The notes under the pieces were generated by a model. That model worked only from the letters and a program-made list of their open reading frames with translations. It was not told the origin of the DNA and did not search any database. A DNA stretch of 43,560 nt from JALOAT01 sp041687015. Its GTDB lineage: Bacteria; Pseudomonadota; Gammaproteobacteria; Thiohalomonadales; Thiohalomonadaceae. A program made the translations under genes and the position numbers. Location of the stretch: positions 1-43,560 of the forward strand of contig JAWLCT010000025.1 in the NCBI GenBank assembly GCA_041687015.1. The letters are read 5' to 3'. Positions 1 to 9,563 of the stretch are shown here, piece by piece (the stretch's first letter is position 1; every line of letters starts with the position of its first letter).

Positions 1-7
1 CCTGGAC

Positions 8-1648
<1,641 letters not shown>

Positions 1649-1690
1649 TGTTCTCTATTCCTCTCAAAGATCCGGTTGAGTGCGGGGGGT

Positions 1691-1981
1691 TTAGCCTTCG
1701 AGGACGGCCATCAGGTCGTCTTCGCTCATGACCAGCAGCTCTTCGCCGTCGATCTTCACCTTGGAGCCGGCGTACTGGCCGAACAGCACCACGTCACCCA
1801 CTTTCACTTCCATGGGACGGACCTCGCCCTTGTCGTTGGTCTTGCCCTTGCCCACGGCGACGACCTTGCCGCGATTCGGCTTCTCGGTTGCCGTGTCGGG
1901 GATCACGATGCCGGCGGCGGTGGTGCGCTCTTCTTCCAGGCGACGAACGATCACGCGATCATGCAACGGACGGATGTTCAT
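1691..1981 (-). CDS. groS: Co-chaperonin GroES
   Basis: 96-residue heptameric lid of the GroEL chamber. It begins MNIRPLHDRVIVRRLEEE, carries the mobile-loop region around residues 17-32 (EERTTAAGIVIPDTA) and ends in the conserved DDLMAVLEG. An AGGAG ribosome-binding site precedes the ATG at 1981. It is the first gene of the operon, about 90 bases downstream of a CIRCE operator and a sigma70-like promoter, so HrcA-type repression released by heat is the likely control. The hrcA gene itself is not in the window. Confidence 0.99.
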   Translation of the reverse strand: MNIRPLHDRVIVRRLEEERTTAAGIVIPDTATEKPNRGKVVAVGKGKTNDKGEVRPMEVKVGDVVLFGQYAGSKVKIDGEELLVMSEDDLMAVLEG

Positions 1982-2074
1982 TCTTCATTCTCTCCTAACG
2001 TATTGAACGGACAGTTGAAAGTGGTGCTTGCGCAGTGCGCTGGCCCGCTCTTCCAGGGGCCCGCTGCAGACCTG

Positions 2075-2101
2075 TTAGCACTCGCTTTTCGCGAGTGCTA
2101 A
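2075..2101. promoter_or_regulatory. CIRCE operator (HrcA-binding inverted repeat)
   Basis: TTAGCACTC (2075-2083), nine-base spacer, GAGTGCTAA (2093-2101): an exact match to the CIRCE consensus. It sits directly downstream of the -10 box of the groS-groL promoter, where bound HrcA would block transcription. E. coli lacks CIRCE/HrcA, but many other gammaproteobacteria have it. Confidence 0.97.
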
Positions 2102-2128
2102 TGATAAGTCCGGTTGGCCGAAAATCAA
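2101..2128 (-). promoter_or_regulatory. Sigma70-like promoter of groS-groL
   Basis: Read leftwards: -35 TTGATT (2128-2123), 16-base spacer, -10 TATCAT (2106-2101). The -10 box touches the first base of the CIRCE element, so the operator covers the presumed transcription start. The assignment rests on sequence match only; no sigma32 consensus was recognised here. Confidence 0.7.
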
Positions 2129-2175
2129 GGTGAGCAGGCAAGGTGGGGCCGCAAAAAGGGAAGGCAGGGGATGGA

Positions 2176-2616
2176 TCAGCGATCGTCCTCGCGCCGGAAT
2201 TCGCCCTCGATCACCCGCGGACCCTCGCCGGGCCGGCGCGCCGGCGTCTGCACACGCACGACAGCGCGCGCGAGCGCCAGCTGCACCACGGCGCGGCGCA
2301 CCGGCGGAATCAATCCGAGGAATCCGAGCGCGTCAGTAAGAAACCCTGGGAACAGGAGCAGGATGCCGCAGGCAAGAATGATCACCCCCTCCAGCATCTC
2401 CATGGCGGGCACTTCACCGCGGGCCATGCCGTAGCGGACCCGGGCCAGCGTGGTGAAGCCCTGTTGGCGCATCAGCGCGACGCCCACCACCGCAGTGAAC
2501 ACGACCAGCAAAATCGTGGGAATAGGACCGAGGACTCCGCCCACTTTAATAAGGAAGTAGAGCTCGACGAGGGGAGCGAGCAGGATGCCGAGCAACAGCC
2601 AGTGGAGAATTCGCAT
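2176..2616 (-). CDS. fxsA: FxsA family membrane protein
   Basis: 146 residues from the ATG at 2616 (MRILHWLLLG), which matches the usual FxsA N-terminus; a GTG three codons upstream is the alternative start. It is a small inner-membrane protein with hydrophobic segments at about residues 5-25, 30-48 and 76-98, containing the family core VVFTAVVGVALMRQQG and LLLFPGFLTDALG. The last 35 residues form a charged cytoplasmic tail rich in Arg and Glu. In E. coli FxsA relieves F-plasmid exclusion of phage T7; its normal cellular role is unknown. It lies beside groS-groL and cutA-dsbD, as it does in enterobacteria. Confidence 0.9.
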   Translation of the reverse strand: MRILHWLLLGILLAPLVELYFLIKVGGVLGPIPTILLVVFTAVVGVALMRQQGFTTLARVRYGMARGEVPAMEMLEGVIILACGILLLFPGFLTDALGFLGLIPPVRRAVVQLALARAVVRVQTPARRPGEGPRVIEGEFRREDDR

Positions 2617-2675
2617 GGGTTTCACCGGAAAAGTTAGAGTATAAGGCGGTATCTTCCGACCTGCGCGCGACCATC

Positions 2676-2999
2676 ATGGATCACTGTCTCATCATCACCA
2701 CCTGCCCCGATACGGAAACGGCGGAGAGCATCGCCCGGCATTTGGTAGAGACACGGCTGGCCGCCTGCGTAAACATCGTGCCCGGGATCCGTTCGGTCTA
2801 CCAGTGGAAAGGGGAACTGGTGATCGATCAGGAGCAGCTTCTGCTGGTGAAAAGCCGCCAGGACACCTACGGGAAGGTGGAGGCAGCGATCCGTTCCAAG
2901 CACCCGTATGAACTTCCCGAAGTCGTCGCTGTCCCTATCGCGCAGGGATCGGGGGATTACCTCGCATGGATCAACTCAGTCCTGGACAACAAACAATGA
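2676..2999 (+). CDS. cutA: Divalent-cation tolerance protein CutA
   Basis: 107-residue CutA1-family protein, a small trimeric cytosolic protein with a ferredoxin-like fold linked to copper and other divalent metal tolerance. The family motifs are present: LVETRLAACVNIVPGIRSVY (residues 24-43) and the YQWKGEL segment, with the C-terminal KHPYELPEVVAVPI. Its TGA stop overlaps the ATG of dsbD by four bases (ATGA at 2996-2999), so the two genes are almost certainly co-transcribed and translationally coupled. The same cutA-dsbD order occurs in E. coli. Confidence 0.96.
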   Translation: MDHCLIITTCPDTETAESIARHLVETRLAACVNIVPGIRSVYQWKGELVIDQEQLLLVKSRQDTYGKVEAAIRSKHPYELPEVVAVPIAQGSGDYLAWINSVLDNKQ

Positions 3000-5242
3000 A
3001 AAGAATTCTTGGCTTTCTGCCGTTATTGATCTTGCCCCTGCTGGGGCTTGCCACCGAAGAAGACCTGCTGCCGCCCGACGAGGCATTCTCTTTCACTGCC
3101 AGGGCACTCGATGCCGATACCCTGCGCGCCGAATGGTCCGTGGCGGACGGCTATTACCTCTACCGCAGCAAACTCCGCTTCACCACCGAAACCGCCGGCG
3201 TCGAGCTCGGCGAGCCCGCCTTTCCCGCCGGCAAGAAAAAGCAGGACGAGTTCTTCGGCGAGGTGGAGATCTACCGGGGTAAGGTGCGCGTGGACGTGCC
3301 GCTGCAGCGCGACGACGCCAAGGTGCGCGAACTGACCCTGGTGGCCCACTCCCAGGGCTGTGCCGACGTGGGCGTGTGTTACCCGCCGCATCGCCAGACC
3401 GTGACCCTGAAGCTGCCCGCCACCACCGCCGGGACGACGCCTGTGCTGCCGGCCATGAAGTCCGCCCCGGTCACCAGTCTGCTGCCTTCCTTCGGAGCCC
3501 AGGAGGACGAAGTCCTCGATCCGGACGTGGCCTTCCGCCTGAGTGCCGACGCCCTCGACGGCAACACCTTGCTGGCGCGGTGGGAAATCGCCCCCAAGCA
3601 CTACCTGTACCGCGACAAGTTCAGCTTCCAGCTAACGGACGCCGACGGTGTGGCGCTCGGCGACCCCACAATTCCCGCGGGCGAGGAAAAGGACGACGAA
3701 TTCTTCGGCCGCATCCAGGTGTTCCACGACGGCGTCGAGGTGCAGGTGCCGGTGGTGCGTGAAAAGGCTGCGGCGCAGCGCCTGCAGCTGGTGGTGGGCT
3801 ATCAGGGCTGTGCCGAAGCCGGCATCTGCTATCCGCCGCAGAAAAAGACCTTCACGCTGAACCTGCCCGCCGGTACGGTCGGCGGCGTCACGCCGGTCGC
3901 CACCGCAGCCACCGCAGCCACCGCGCCGGCCGCCGCGGAACCGCTTTCGGAGCAGGACAGCCTGGCCGCCTCCCTGGCCAGCGGCAATACGGCCATGACC
4001 GTGCTGACCTTCTTCGGCCTGGGCCTGCTGCTTGCCTTCACGCCTTGCGTCTTCCCGATGATCCCCATCCTGTCGAGCATCATCGTGGGCCAGGGCGCGA
4101 GCATCACCACGCGGCGCGCCTTCACCCTGTCCCTGGTCTATGTGCTCGCCATGGCACTCACCTACACGGTGGCCGGCGTCATCGCCGGGCTGTTCGGCGC
4201 CAACCTGCAGGCCACTTTCCAGAACCCGTGGATCCTGGGCTCCTTCGCTGCCGTATTCGTGGCCCTGGCCCTGTCCATGTTCGGCTTCTTCGAGCTGCAA
4301 CTGCCCTCCCGTCTGCAGAGCCGCATCACCGAGATCTCCAACCGCCAGCAGGGCGGCAATCTCACGGGTGTGGCCGTCATGGGCCTGCTTTCCGCCCTCA
4401 TCGTCGGCCCCTGTGTGGCGCCGCCGCTCATGGGCGCCCTCATCTACATCGGCCAGACCGGCGATGCGGTACTGGGCGGCGCCGCCCTGTTTGCCCTGAG
4501 CCTGGGCATGGGTGCGCCGCTGCTGGCGGTGGGCGTATCCGCGGGCAAATTCCTGCCCCGCGCCGGCGGCTGGATGGATACGGTGAAGGCCGTGTTCGGC
4601 GTGCTCATGCTGGCGGTCGCCGTGTGGATGCTGGAGCGCATCCTGCCGGCGGCCGTGGTGATGGTGCTGTGGGCGCTGCTGTTCATCGTGCCCGCCGTGT
4701 ACATGGGCGCGCTCGACCCCATTGCTGGCAAGGGCGGCTGGCAGAAGCTGTGGAAGGGCCTGGGCGTGGTGCTGCTGGTCTACGGCGCCCTGTTGCTCAT
4801 CGGCACGGCCAGTGGCGGGCGCGATCCGCTCGCGCCGCTCGAGCACCTGCGTTTCGCCGGTGGTACGGCCGAGCAGCCCCATTTGCAGTTCAGGACCATC
4901 AAGACCTCCGCCGACCTGGACCGCGAGCTGGCCGCCGCGGGCGGCCGGCCGGTGATGCTGGACTTCTATGCGGACTGGTGCGTGTCCTGCAAGGAATTCG
5001 AGAAATACACCTTCTCGGATCCCGCCGTCATTTCCTCACTCCAGGGCGCCTTGCTGTTGCAGGCCGACGTCACCGCCAATGACGATGCGGATCAGGCCCT
5101 GCTCAAGCGTTTTGGGCTCATCGGCCCGCCGGCGATTCTGTTTTTCGACACCGCCGGCGCGGAGCGCAAGAACTACCGCGTGGTGGGCTTCATGAAGCCG
5201 GAACAGTTCCAGCCGCAGGTGGAAGCGGCGTTCCGGCGTTGA
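2996..5242 (+). CDS. dsbD: Thiol:disulfide interchange protein DsbD, with duplicated N-terminal alpha domain
   Basis: 748-residue inner-membrane reductase that carries electrons from cytosolic thioredoxin to periplasmic thiol proteins. Start: ATG at 2996, followed by a signal peptide (MKRILGFLPLLILPLLGLA). There are two alpha-type immunoglobulin-like domains (about 22-141 and 172-291), each with the Cys pair in GCAxxGxCYPP (C122/C128 and C272/C278, exactly 150 residues apart). A multi-helix beta domain (about 333-615) has C351 in TPCVFPM and C473 in GPCVAPP. The C-terminal gamma thioredoxin domain has WCVSC (C662/C665). E. coli DsbD has one alpha domain and about 565 residues, so the extra length is the tandem duplication. 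A TlpA-like thioredoxin follows, suggesting a joint role in cytochrome c maturation. Confidence 0.95.
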   Translation: MKRILGFLPLLILPLLGLATEEDLLPPDEAFSFTARALDADTLRAEWSVADGYYLYRSKLRFTTETAGVELGEPAFPAGKKKQDEFFGEVEIYRGKVRVDVPLQRDDAKVRELTLVAHSQGCADVGVCYPPHRQTVTLKLPATTAGTTPVLPAMKSAPVTSLLPSFGAQEDEVLDPDVAFRLSADALDGNTLLARWEIAPKHYLYRDKFSFQLTDADGVALGDPTIPAGEEKDDEFFGRIQVFHDGVEVQVPVVREKAAAQRLQLVVGYQGCAEAGICYPPQKKTFTLNLPAGTVGGVTPVATAATAATAPAAAEPLSEQDSLAASLASGNTAMTVLTFFGLGLLLAFTPCVFPMIPILSSIIVGQGASITTRRAFTLSLVYVLAMALTYTVAGVIAGLFGANLQATFQNPWILGSFAAVFVALALSMFGFFELQLPSRLQSRITEISNRQQGGNLTGVAVMGLLSALIVGPCVAPPLMGALIYIGQTGDAVLGGAALFALSLGMGAPLLAVGVSAGKFLPRAGGWMDTVKAVFGVLMLAVAVWMLERILPAAVVMVLWALLFIVPAVYMGALDPIAGKGGWQKLWKGLGVVLLVYGALLLIGTASGGRDPLAPLEHLRFAGGTAEQPHLQFRTIKTSADLDRELAAAGGRPVMLDFYADWCVSCKEFEKYTFSDPAVISSLQGALLLQADVTANDDADQALLKRFGLIGPPAILFFDTAGAERKNYRVVGFMKPEQFQPQVEAAFRR

Positions 5243-5321
5243 CGCCCGATCTCGCCTTTTGCAAGGCAGTGCTATAAGACAGACGTCCGCGAATGAACGC
5301 CAGCGGACATAGAGACAGAAA

Positions 5322-5404
5322 GGAAAAGCCGCAACCACGGAGGGCCACGGAGAAGGAATAATGTTTTTCCTCCGTGGCCTCCGTGGTCAATGCCTTTTGC
5401 CTTT
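5322..5404. repeat. Imperfect inverted repeat of CCACGGAG units
   Basis: The arm at 5334-5352 (ACCACGGAGG-G-CCACGGAG) is the reverse complement, with one extra G, of 5370-5387. The outer flanks (AAAGCC on the left, TGCCTTTTGCCTTT on the right) extend the pairing partially. It would fold into a long hairpin with an A/T-rich loop. It resembles the short 'ACGGAGG' palindromic intergenic repeats scattered in many bacterial genomes, and a related arm recurs at 5521-5565. Confidence 0.75.
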
Positions 5405-5418
5405 AAGAGCGCACGTAG

Positions 5419-5489
5419 GTCGGGTTAGCCGTCAGGGGTAACCCGACAGAACGTGTCGGGTTATGCTACGACGCTACGCTAACCCGACC
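5419..5489. repeat. Palindromic GGTCGGGTTAGC / TAACCCGACA element
   Basis: Nested hairpin. The outer arms are GGTCGGGTTAGC (5419-5430) and GCTAACCCGACC (5478-5489). The inner arms are TAACCCGACA (5439-5448) and TGTCGGGTTA (5454-5463) around a five-base loop. This is the widespread 'GTAGGTCGGGTTA' intergenic repeat type of Proteobacteria, here wedged between two copies of another repeat family. Confidence 0.8.
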
Positions 5490-5520
5490 GACTGCTGAGA
5501 CACGGAAAGCGGAATCCTGT

Positions 5521-5565
5521 CTTCCCCCGTGTTCCCCGTGGTCCATGCTTTTTGCCTTTTTCTTG
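5521..5565. repeat. Second, partial copy of the 5322-5404 repeat (right arm)
   Basis: On the opposite strand this reads AAGGCAAAAAGCATGGACCACGG and onward, close to the right arm of the element at 5370-5404 (AAAGGCAAAAGGCATTGACCACGG on that strand). A matching left arm is weak or missing (only ACACGGAAAGCGG near 5500). It appears to be a related copy whose left part was lost or interrupted by the neighbouring GGTCGGGTTAGC element. Confidence 0.6.
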
Positions 5566-5598
5566 CGGACGTTCTTTTTGCCTGATTTGCCGGTGGAT

Positions 5599-6132
5599 AT
5601 GAGAAAAAGCATCGCTGTTCTTCTCGCCGCCGTCGCCCTGGCGGGCGGAGCCACGGCCGGTTACCTGTACTTCAGCGCCCCTGACACGGTGCAGGCGCCC
5701 ACCGGCGTACGGCTGCCTGACCTGGAGGGCCGGACCCGTTCCCTCGACGATTGGGCTGGCCAGGTGCGGGTGGTGAATTTCTGGGCGCCGTGGTGTCCAC
5801 CCTGCCGACGTGAGGTCCCGGAGCTCATCGCGTTGCAGGCGCAGTACGCCGACCAGGGCCTGGTGGTGCTGGGTATCACCGTGGATACCGCCGCCAACGC
5901 CCGGGACTTTGCCGTGACCAGCGGCATCAACTACCCCCTGCTCATCGCCGACGACATCGGTATCGCCCTGGCGCGCAGCTTCGGCAACACGGTGGACGGA
6001 CTGCCCTTCACGGCGGTGCTCGACCGGGACGGCCGAATCACCCACACCCATGCCGGTGAGATTTCCCGGGCGGAAGCCGAGGCATCCGTCAAGGCCTTGC
6101 TTGTGAACCGGGTCACGGAAAACGCACAGTAA
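5599..6132 (+). CDS. TlpA-like periplasmic thioredoxin-fold oxidoreductase
   Basis: 177 residues from the ATG at 5599. The N-terminal hydrophobic stretch (about 4-24) is a signal anchor, so the domain faces the periplasm. The thioredoxin-like domain has FWAPWCPPCR (C66/C69, CPPC) and a cis-Pro loop region near GLPFTAVLDRDG. This is the TlpA/ResA/DsbE-type group that reduces apocytochrome c or other periplasmic thiols. Reducing power would come from DsbD, encoded just upstream, although a 356-base repeat-rich gap separates them and co-transcription is uncertain. Which TlpA subfamily it belongs to cannot be told from the motifs alone. Confidence 0.9.
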   Translation: MRKSIAVLLAAVALAGGATAGYLYFSAPDTVQAPTGVRLPDLEGRTRSLDDWAGQVRVVNFWAPWCPPCRREVPELIALQAQYADQGLVVLGITVDTAANARDFAVTSGINYPLLIADDIGIALARSFGNTVDGLPFTAVLDRDGRITHTHAGEISRAEAEASVKALLVNRVTENAQ

Positions 6133-6309
6133 TTTGGCTGAACATGCGCCCATAATCGGCCAATTTGGGCACATATGGACATGGTTAGGACCTTCGGGCA
6201 CAATGGCGCCCACTCGCATGGCCCCGCCGGTTCCAAACGCCTGGAACTGCGGCGATCCGGCCGATAACTACAAAAATATTTCGCCAAAAACACGCGATTA
6301 GGAAGGTTC

Positions 6310-6756
6310 ATGGCCAAGCTGTTGGTACTCAACGGGCCCAACCTCAATCTGCTCGGTACCCGGGAACCCCAGATCTACGGCAGCACGACGCTGGCGGACA
6401 TCGACGCCCGGCTCAAAGAGCAGGCTGCCGCCCAGGGGCATGCCCTCGAGGCGTTTCAGAGCAATGCCGAACACGAGCTCATCGAGCGGGTGCACCGGGC
6501 ACGCGCCGATGGCACGGTGTTCATCATCATCAATCCCGCTGCGTTCACTCACACCAGCGTGGCCCTGCGCGACGCCCTCGCGGCGGTGGCCATCCCGTTT
6601 ATCGAGGTGCACTTGTCCAACGTGCACGCACGGGAGCCGTTTCGCCGGCACTCGTATTTCTCGGACATGGCTCAAGGTGTCATCAGCGGCCTCGGCGCCG
6701 CCGGTTACGAATTCGCGCTGGCAGCCGCGTTCATGCGGCTCGGCGATCAACATTGA
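6310..6756 (+). CDS. aroQ: 3-dehydroquinate dehydratase, type II
   Basis: 148-residue dodecameric enzyme of the shikimate pathway; it converts 3-dehydroquinate to 3-dehydroshikimate. The signature LVLNGPNLNLLGTREP is at residues 4-19, the catalytic Tyr is in IYGSTTL (about residue 23), the substrate-binding FIIINPAAFTHTS lies mid-chain, and the catalytic His is in EVHLSNVHAREPFR. A GGAAGG ribosome-binding site lies just before the ATG at 6310. It leads the aroQ-accB-accC run (18 bases before accB), an arrangement common in gammaproteobacteria. Confidence 0.98.
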   Translation: MAKLLVLNGPNLNLLGTREPQIYGSTTLADIDARLKEQAAAQGHALEAFQSNAEHELIERVHRARADGTVFIIINPAAFTHTSVALRDALAAVAIPFIEVHLSNVHAREPFRRHSYFSDMAQGVISGLGAAGYEFALAAAFMRLGDQH

Positions 6757-6774
6757 ACAAGGCAGGTTAGAAAA

Positions 6775-7227
6775 ATGGATATCCGCAAAGTCAAGAAACT
6801 CATCGAGCTGCTCGAGGAATCGGGCATCGCCGAAATCGAGATCAAGGAAGGTGAGGAATCGGTACGCATCAGCCGCGCCAGCCAAGTGGTGCCGCAGCAG
6901 ACGGTATATGCCCACCCGGCACCTGCCGCCGCCCCGGCACCCGCCGCACCCGCCCAGGCCCCTGCCGCACCGGCGGCCGCGCCCGAGATTACCGGCCATC
7001 AGGTGACGTCGCCCATCGTCGGCACCTTCTATCGCGCCGCTTCCCCCGGTGCCAAGCCCTTCGTGGACGTGGGCCAGCGCGTGAACGTGGGCGACACCCT
7101 GTGCATCATCGAAGCCATGAAGATCATGAACCAGATCGAGGCCGACAAGGCCGGTGTGGTCAAGGCTGTCCTGGCGGAGAACGGTGACCCCATCGAGTTC
7201 GGCCAGCCGCTGTTCATCATTGAATAA
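6775..7227 (+). CDS. accB: Acetyl-CoA carboxylase biotin carboxyl carrier protein
   Basis: 150-residue BCCP subunit. The N-terminal 35 residues are the conserved DIRKVKKLIELLEESG helix region, followed by a flexible Ala/Pro-rich linker (about 44-75). The C-terminal biotinyl domain contains the thumb-like GTFYRAASPGAKPFV and the biotinylation site EAMKIMNQ, with biotin on its central Lys. It carries the carboxybiotin between AccC and the carboxyltransferase in the first committed step of fatty acid synthesis. It is 20 bases upstream of accC, in one operon. Confidence 0.99.
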   Translation: MDIRKVKKLIELLEESGIAEIEIKEGEESVRISRASQVVPQQTVYAHPAPAAAPAPAAPAQAPAAPAAAPEITGHQVTSPIVGTFYRAASPGAKPFVDVGQRVNVGDTLCIIEAMKIMNQIEADKAGVVKAVLAENGDPIEFGQPLFIIE

Positions 7228-7247
7228 TCGCCGCAAAGGGCAGACGT

Positions 7248-8588
7248 ATGTTTGAAAAGGTCGTCATAGCCAATCGCGGCGAGATCGCCCTGCGCGTGCT
7301 CCGGGCGTGCAAGGAACTCGGCGTTCGCACCGTCGCCGTCCACTCCACAGTGGATCGCGACCTCAAGCACGTGAAACTCGCCGATGAATCCATTTGCATC
7401 GGTCCCGCGCCGTCGGCACAAAGTTATCTGAACGTCCCGGCGTTGATCAGCGCCGCGGAAGTGTCCGATGCCGTCGCCATTCATCCCGGCTACGGCTTTT
7501 TGTCGGAAAACGCGGATTTCGCAGAACGTGTCGAGCAAAGTGGCTTCGTGTTCATCGGCCCGCGCGCCGACACCATCCGTTTGATGGGTGACAAGGTTTC
7601 CGCCAAGGACGCCATGAAAAAGGCCGGCGTGCCCTGCGTTCCCGGCTCCGACGGTCCGCTGGGCGAAAACGACGATGAAAACCTGCGCCTCGCCCGTGAG
7701 GTCGGTTACCCGGTCATCATCAAGGCGGCGGGCGGCGGCGGTGGCCGCGGCATGCGCGTGGTGCACAGCGAAGCCCATCTGCTCAACGCCATCGCCCTGA
7801 CGCGTGGCGAAGCGGGCGCGGCCTTCGGCAACAGCACCGTGTACATGGAGAAATTCCTGGAAAACCCGCGCCACGTGGAAATCCAGGTGCTCGCCGACAC
7901 CCACGGCAACGCCATCTACCTGGGTGAGCGCGACTGCTCCATGCAGCGCCGCCACCAGAAGGTCATCGAAGAGGCGCCCGCCCCCGGCATCACCGAGGAG
8001 CAGCGCAGCCGCATCGGTGAGCGCTGCGCCGCCGCCTGTCGTGAAATCGCTTACCGCGGCGCCGGTACCTTCGAATTCCTGTACGAGAACGGCGAGTTCT
8101 ATTTCATTGAGATGAACACCCGCGTGCAGGTGGAACACCCGGTCACCGAGATGATCACCGGCGTGGACATCGTCAAGGAGCAGCTCCTCATCGCTGCCGG
8201 CGAAAAGCTGTCCTACACCCAGGACCAGATCACGCTGCGCGGCCACGCCATGGAGTGCCGCATCAACGCCGAGGACCCGAAGAGCTTCATGCCTTCGCCC
8301 GGCAAGATCACCGGCTTGCACGTACCGGGTGGCCCGGGCATCCGTTGGGATTCACATATCTACAACGGCTACACCGTACCGCCCAACTACGACTCCATGA
8401 TCGGCAAGCTCATCGCCTGGGGCGAAACCCGCGAGAGCGCCATGGCGCGTATGCGTTCGGCCCTGGACGAAATCATCATCGAAGGCATCAAGAGCAATAT
8501 CGCCCTGCACCAGGAATTGTTCGATGATGCGGCCTTCGCGGCAGGCGGGACCAACATCCACTACCTGCACAAGAAACTCGGCCTGTAA
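7248..8588 (+). CDS. accC: Acetyl-CoA carboxylase, biotin carboxylase subunit
   Basis: 446-residue ATP-grasp enzyme that carboxylates the biotin of AccB using bicarbonate and ATP. It has the N-terminal biotin carboxylase fold (FEKVVIANRGEIALRVLRAC), the glycine-rich ATP loop AAGGGGGRGMRVV (about 160-172), the catalytic FIEMNTRVQVEHPVTE region (about 285-300) and a C-terminal lid domain. The length matches the family. A strong rho-independent terminator follows 12 bases after the stop, ending the aroQ-accBC unit. Confidence 0.99.
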   Translation: MFEKVVIANRGEIALRVLRACKELGVRTVAVHSTVDRDLKHVKLADESICIGPAPSAQSYLNVPALISAAEVSDAVAIHPGYGFLSENADFAERVEQSGFVFIGPRADTIRLMGDKVSAKDAMKKAGVPCVPGSDGPLGENDDENLRLAREVGYPVIIKAAGGGGGRGMRVVHSEAHLLNAIALTRGEAGAAFGNSTVYMEKFLENPRHVEIQVLADTHGNAIYLGERDCSMQRRHQKVIEEAPAPGITEEQRSRIGERCAAACREIAYRGAGTFEFLYENGEFYFIEMNTRVQVEHPVTEMITGVDIVKEQLLIAAGEKLSYTQDQITLRGHAMECRINAEDPKSFMPSPGKITGLHVPGGPGIRWDSHIYNGYTVPPNYDSMIGKLIAWGETRESAMARMRSALDEIIIEGIKSNIALHQELFDDAAFAAGGTNIHYLHKKLGL

Positions 8589-8600
8589 GGCCGCGGAACG

Positions 8601-8623
8601 GCCGCCCGCCCGGGCGGCTTTTT
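8601..8623 (+). terminator. Rho-independent terminator after accC
   Basis: Perfect stem GCCGCCCG (8601-8608) / CGGGCGGC (8611-8618) followed by five T. It ends the accBC transcript 12 bases after the stop codon and leaves prmA to be read from its own promoter or by read-through. Confidence 0.9.
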
Positions 8624-8670
8624 CGTTCACCGCCGGGAACCCCCGGGCGAACACAGGCCTCTACTTCACC

Positions 8671-9549
8671 ATGCCCTGGAATCAACTGCTCCTGGAATGC
8701 AACGCCGCCGACGGTGACGCCCTGTCCGACCTGCTCGCCGAGGCCGGCGCCGAGGCGGTCACCTTGCTCGACGCGGCCGACCAGCCCATCTTCGAGCCGG
8801 CGCTCGGCACCACCCCCCTGTGGGATCGCACCCGCGTTAACGGGCTGTTCAGTGCCGACGCGGACATGGACGCGGTGGTCGCCAACCTGGCCCGTCGGCT
8901 CGCCCCGACGCCACTGCCGCCTTATCGAATCGAGCGCCTAGAGGACCAGGATTGGAACCGCGCCTGGATGGATCGTTTCCAGCCCATGCGTTTCGGTGAA
9001 CGACTGTGGATCGTGCCGAGCTGGCACACGCCCACCGACCCCAATGCGGTGAACATCCTGCTGGACCCGGGCATGGCCTTCGGCACCGGCACCCACCCCA
9101 CCACGCGCCTGTGTCTGGAATGGCTGGACGCCCATGCGCCCACCGGACTGCGCGTGATCGATTACGGCTGCGGCTCCGGCATCCTGGCCATTGCCGCGGC
9201 GCGTCTGGGTGCGGCCAGCGTGTGGGCCACGGACAACGACCCGCAGGCCTTGCTTGCCACCCGGGAGAATGCCGATCGCAACCAGATCGGCGACAGCCTG
9301 GTCACCAGCTTCCCCGAGCATCCGCCAGCGGAAACCGCCGACGTGTTACTCGCCAACATCCTTGCGGGTCCGCTCATGATTCTCGCCGAACGCTTTGCGG
9401 GGCTGGTCAAACCCGGCGCTCACATCGTGCTTTCCGGCATTCTCCGTGACCAGGCGGATGAGGTGCGCAGCGTATACGAACAATGGTTCGACATGGCCCC
9501 GACCACGGTGCTGGAAGACTGGGCCCGGCTGGAGGGCCGCCGGCGTTAA
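8671..9549 (+). CDS. prmA: Ribosomal protein L11 methyltransferase
   Basis: 292-residue SAM-dependent methyltransferase that trimethylates ribosomal protein L11. The start at 8671 (MPWNQLLLECNAADGDAL) gives the normal PrmA N-terminal substrate-binding domain; the open frame extends upstream but would run through the accC end and the terminator. The signature DPGMAFGTGTHPTTRLCL and SAM motif VIDYGCGSGILAIAA (about residues 158-172) are intact, as is the LLANILAGPL motif. The accBC-prmA order is conserved across gammaproteobacteria. Confidence 0.97.
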   Translation: MPWNQLLLECNAADGDALSDLLAEAGAEAVTLLDAADQPIFEPALGTTPLWDRTRVNGLFSADADMDAVVANLARRLAPTPLPPYRIERLEDQDWNRAWMDRFQPMRFGERLWIVPSWHTPTDPNAVNILLDPGMAFGTGTHPTTRLCLEWLDAHAPTGLRVIDYGCGSGILAIAAARLGAASVWATDNDPQALLATRENADRNQIGDSLVTSFPEHPPAETADVLLANILAGPLMILAERFAGLVKPGAHIVLSGILRDQADEVRSVYEQWFDMAPTTVLEDWARLEGRRR

Positions 9550-9563
9550 GCGCGGCCACGGCC

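Noticed and set aside
3632..4882. 416-codon minus-strand frame opposite dsbD
   Set aside because: Gln/His/Arg-rich shadow; the plus strand encodes all expected DsbD motifs.
5479..6219. 246-codon minus-strand frame opposite tlpA
   Set aside because: It reads through repeats and the tlpA coding region with no homology, and has no sensible ribosome-binding site.
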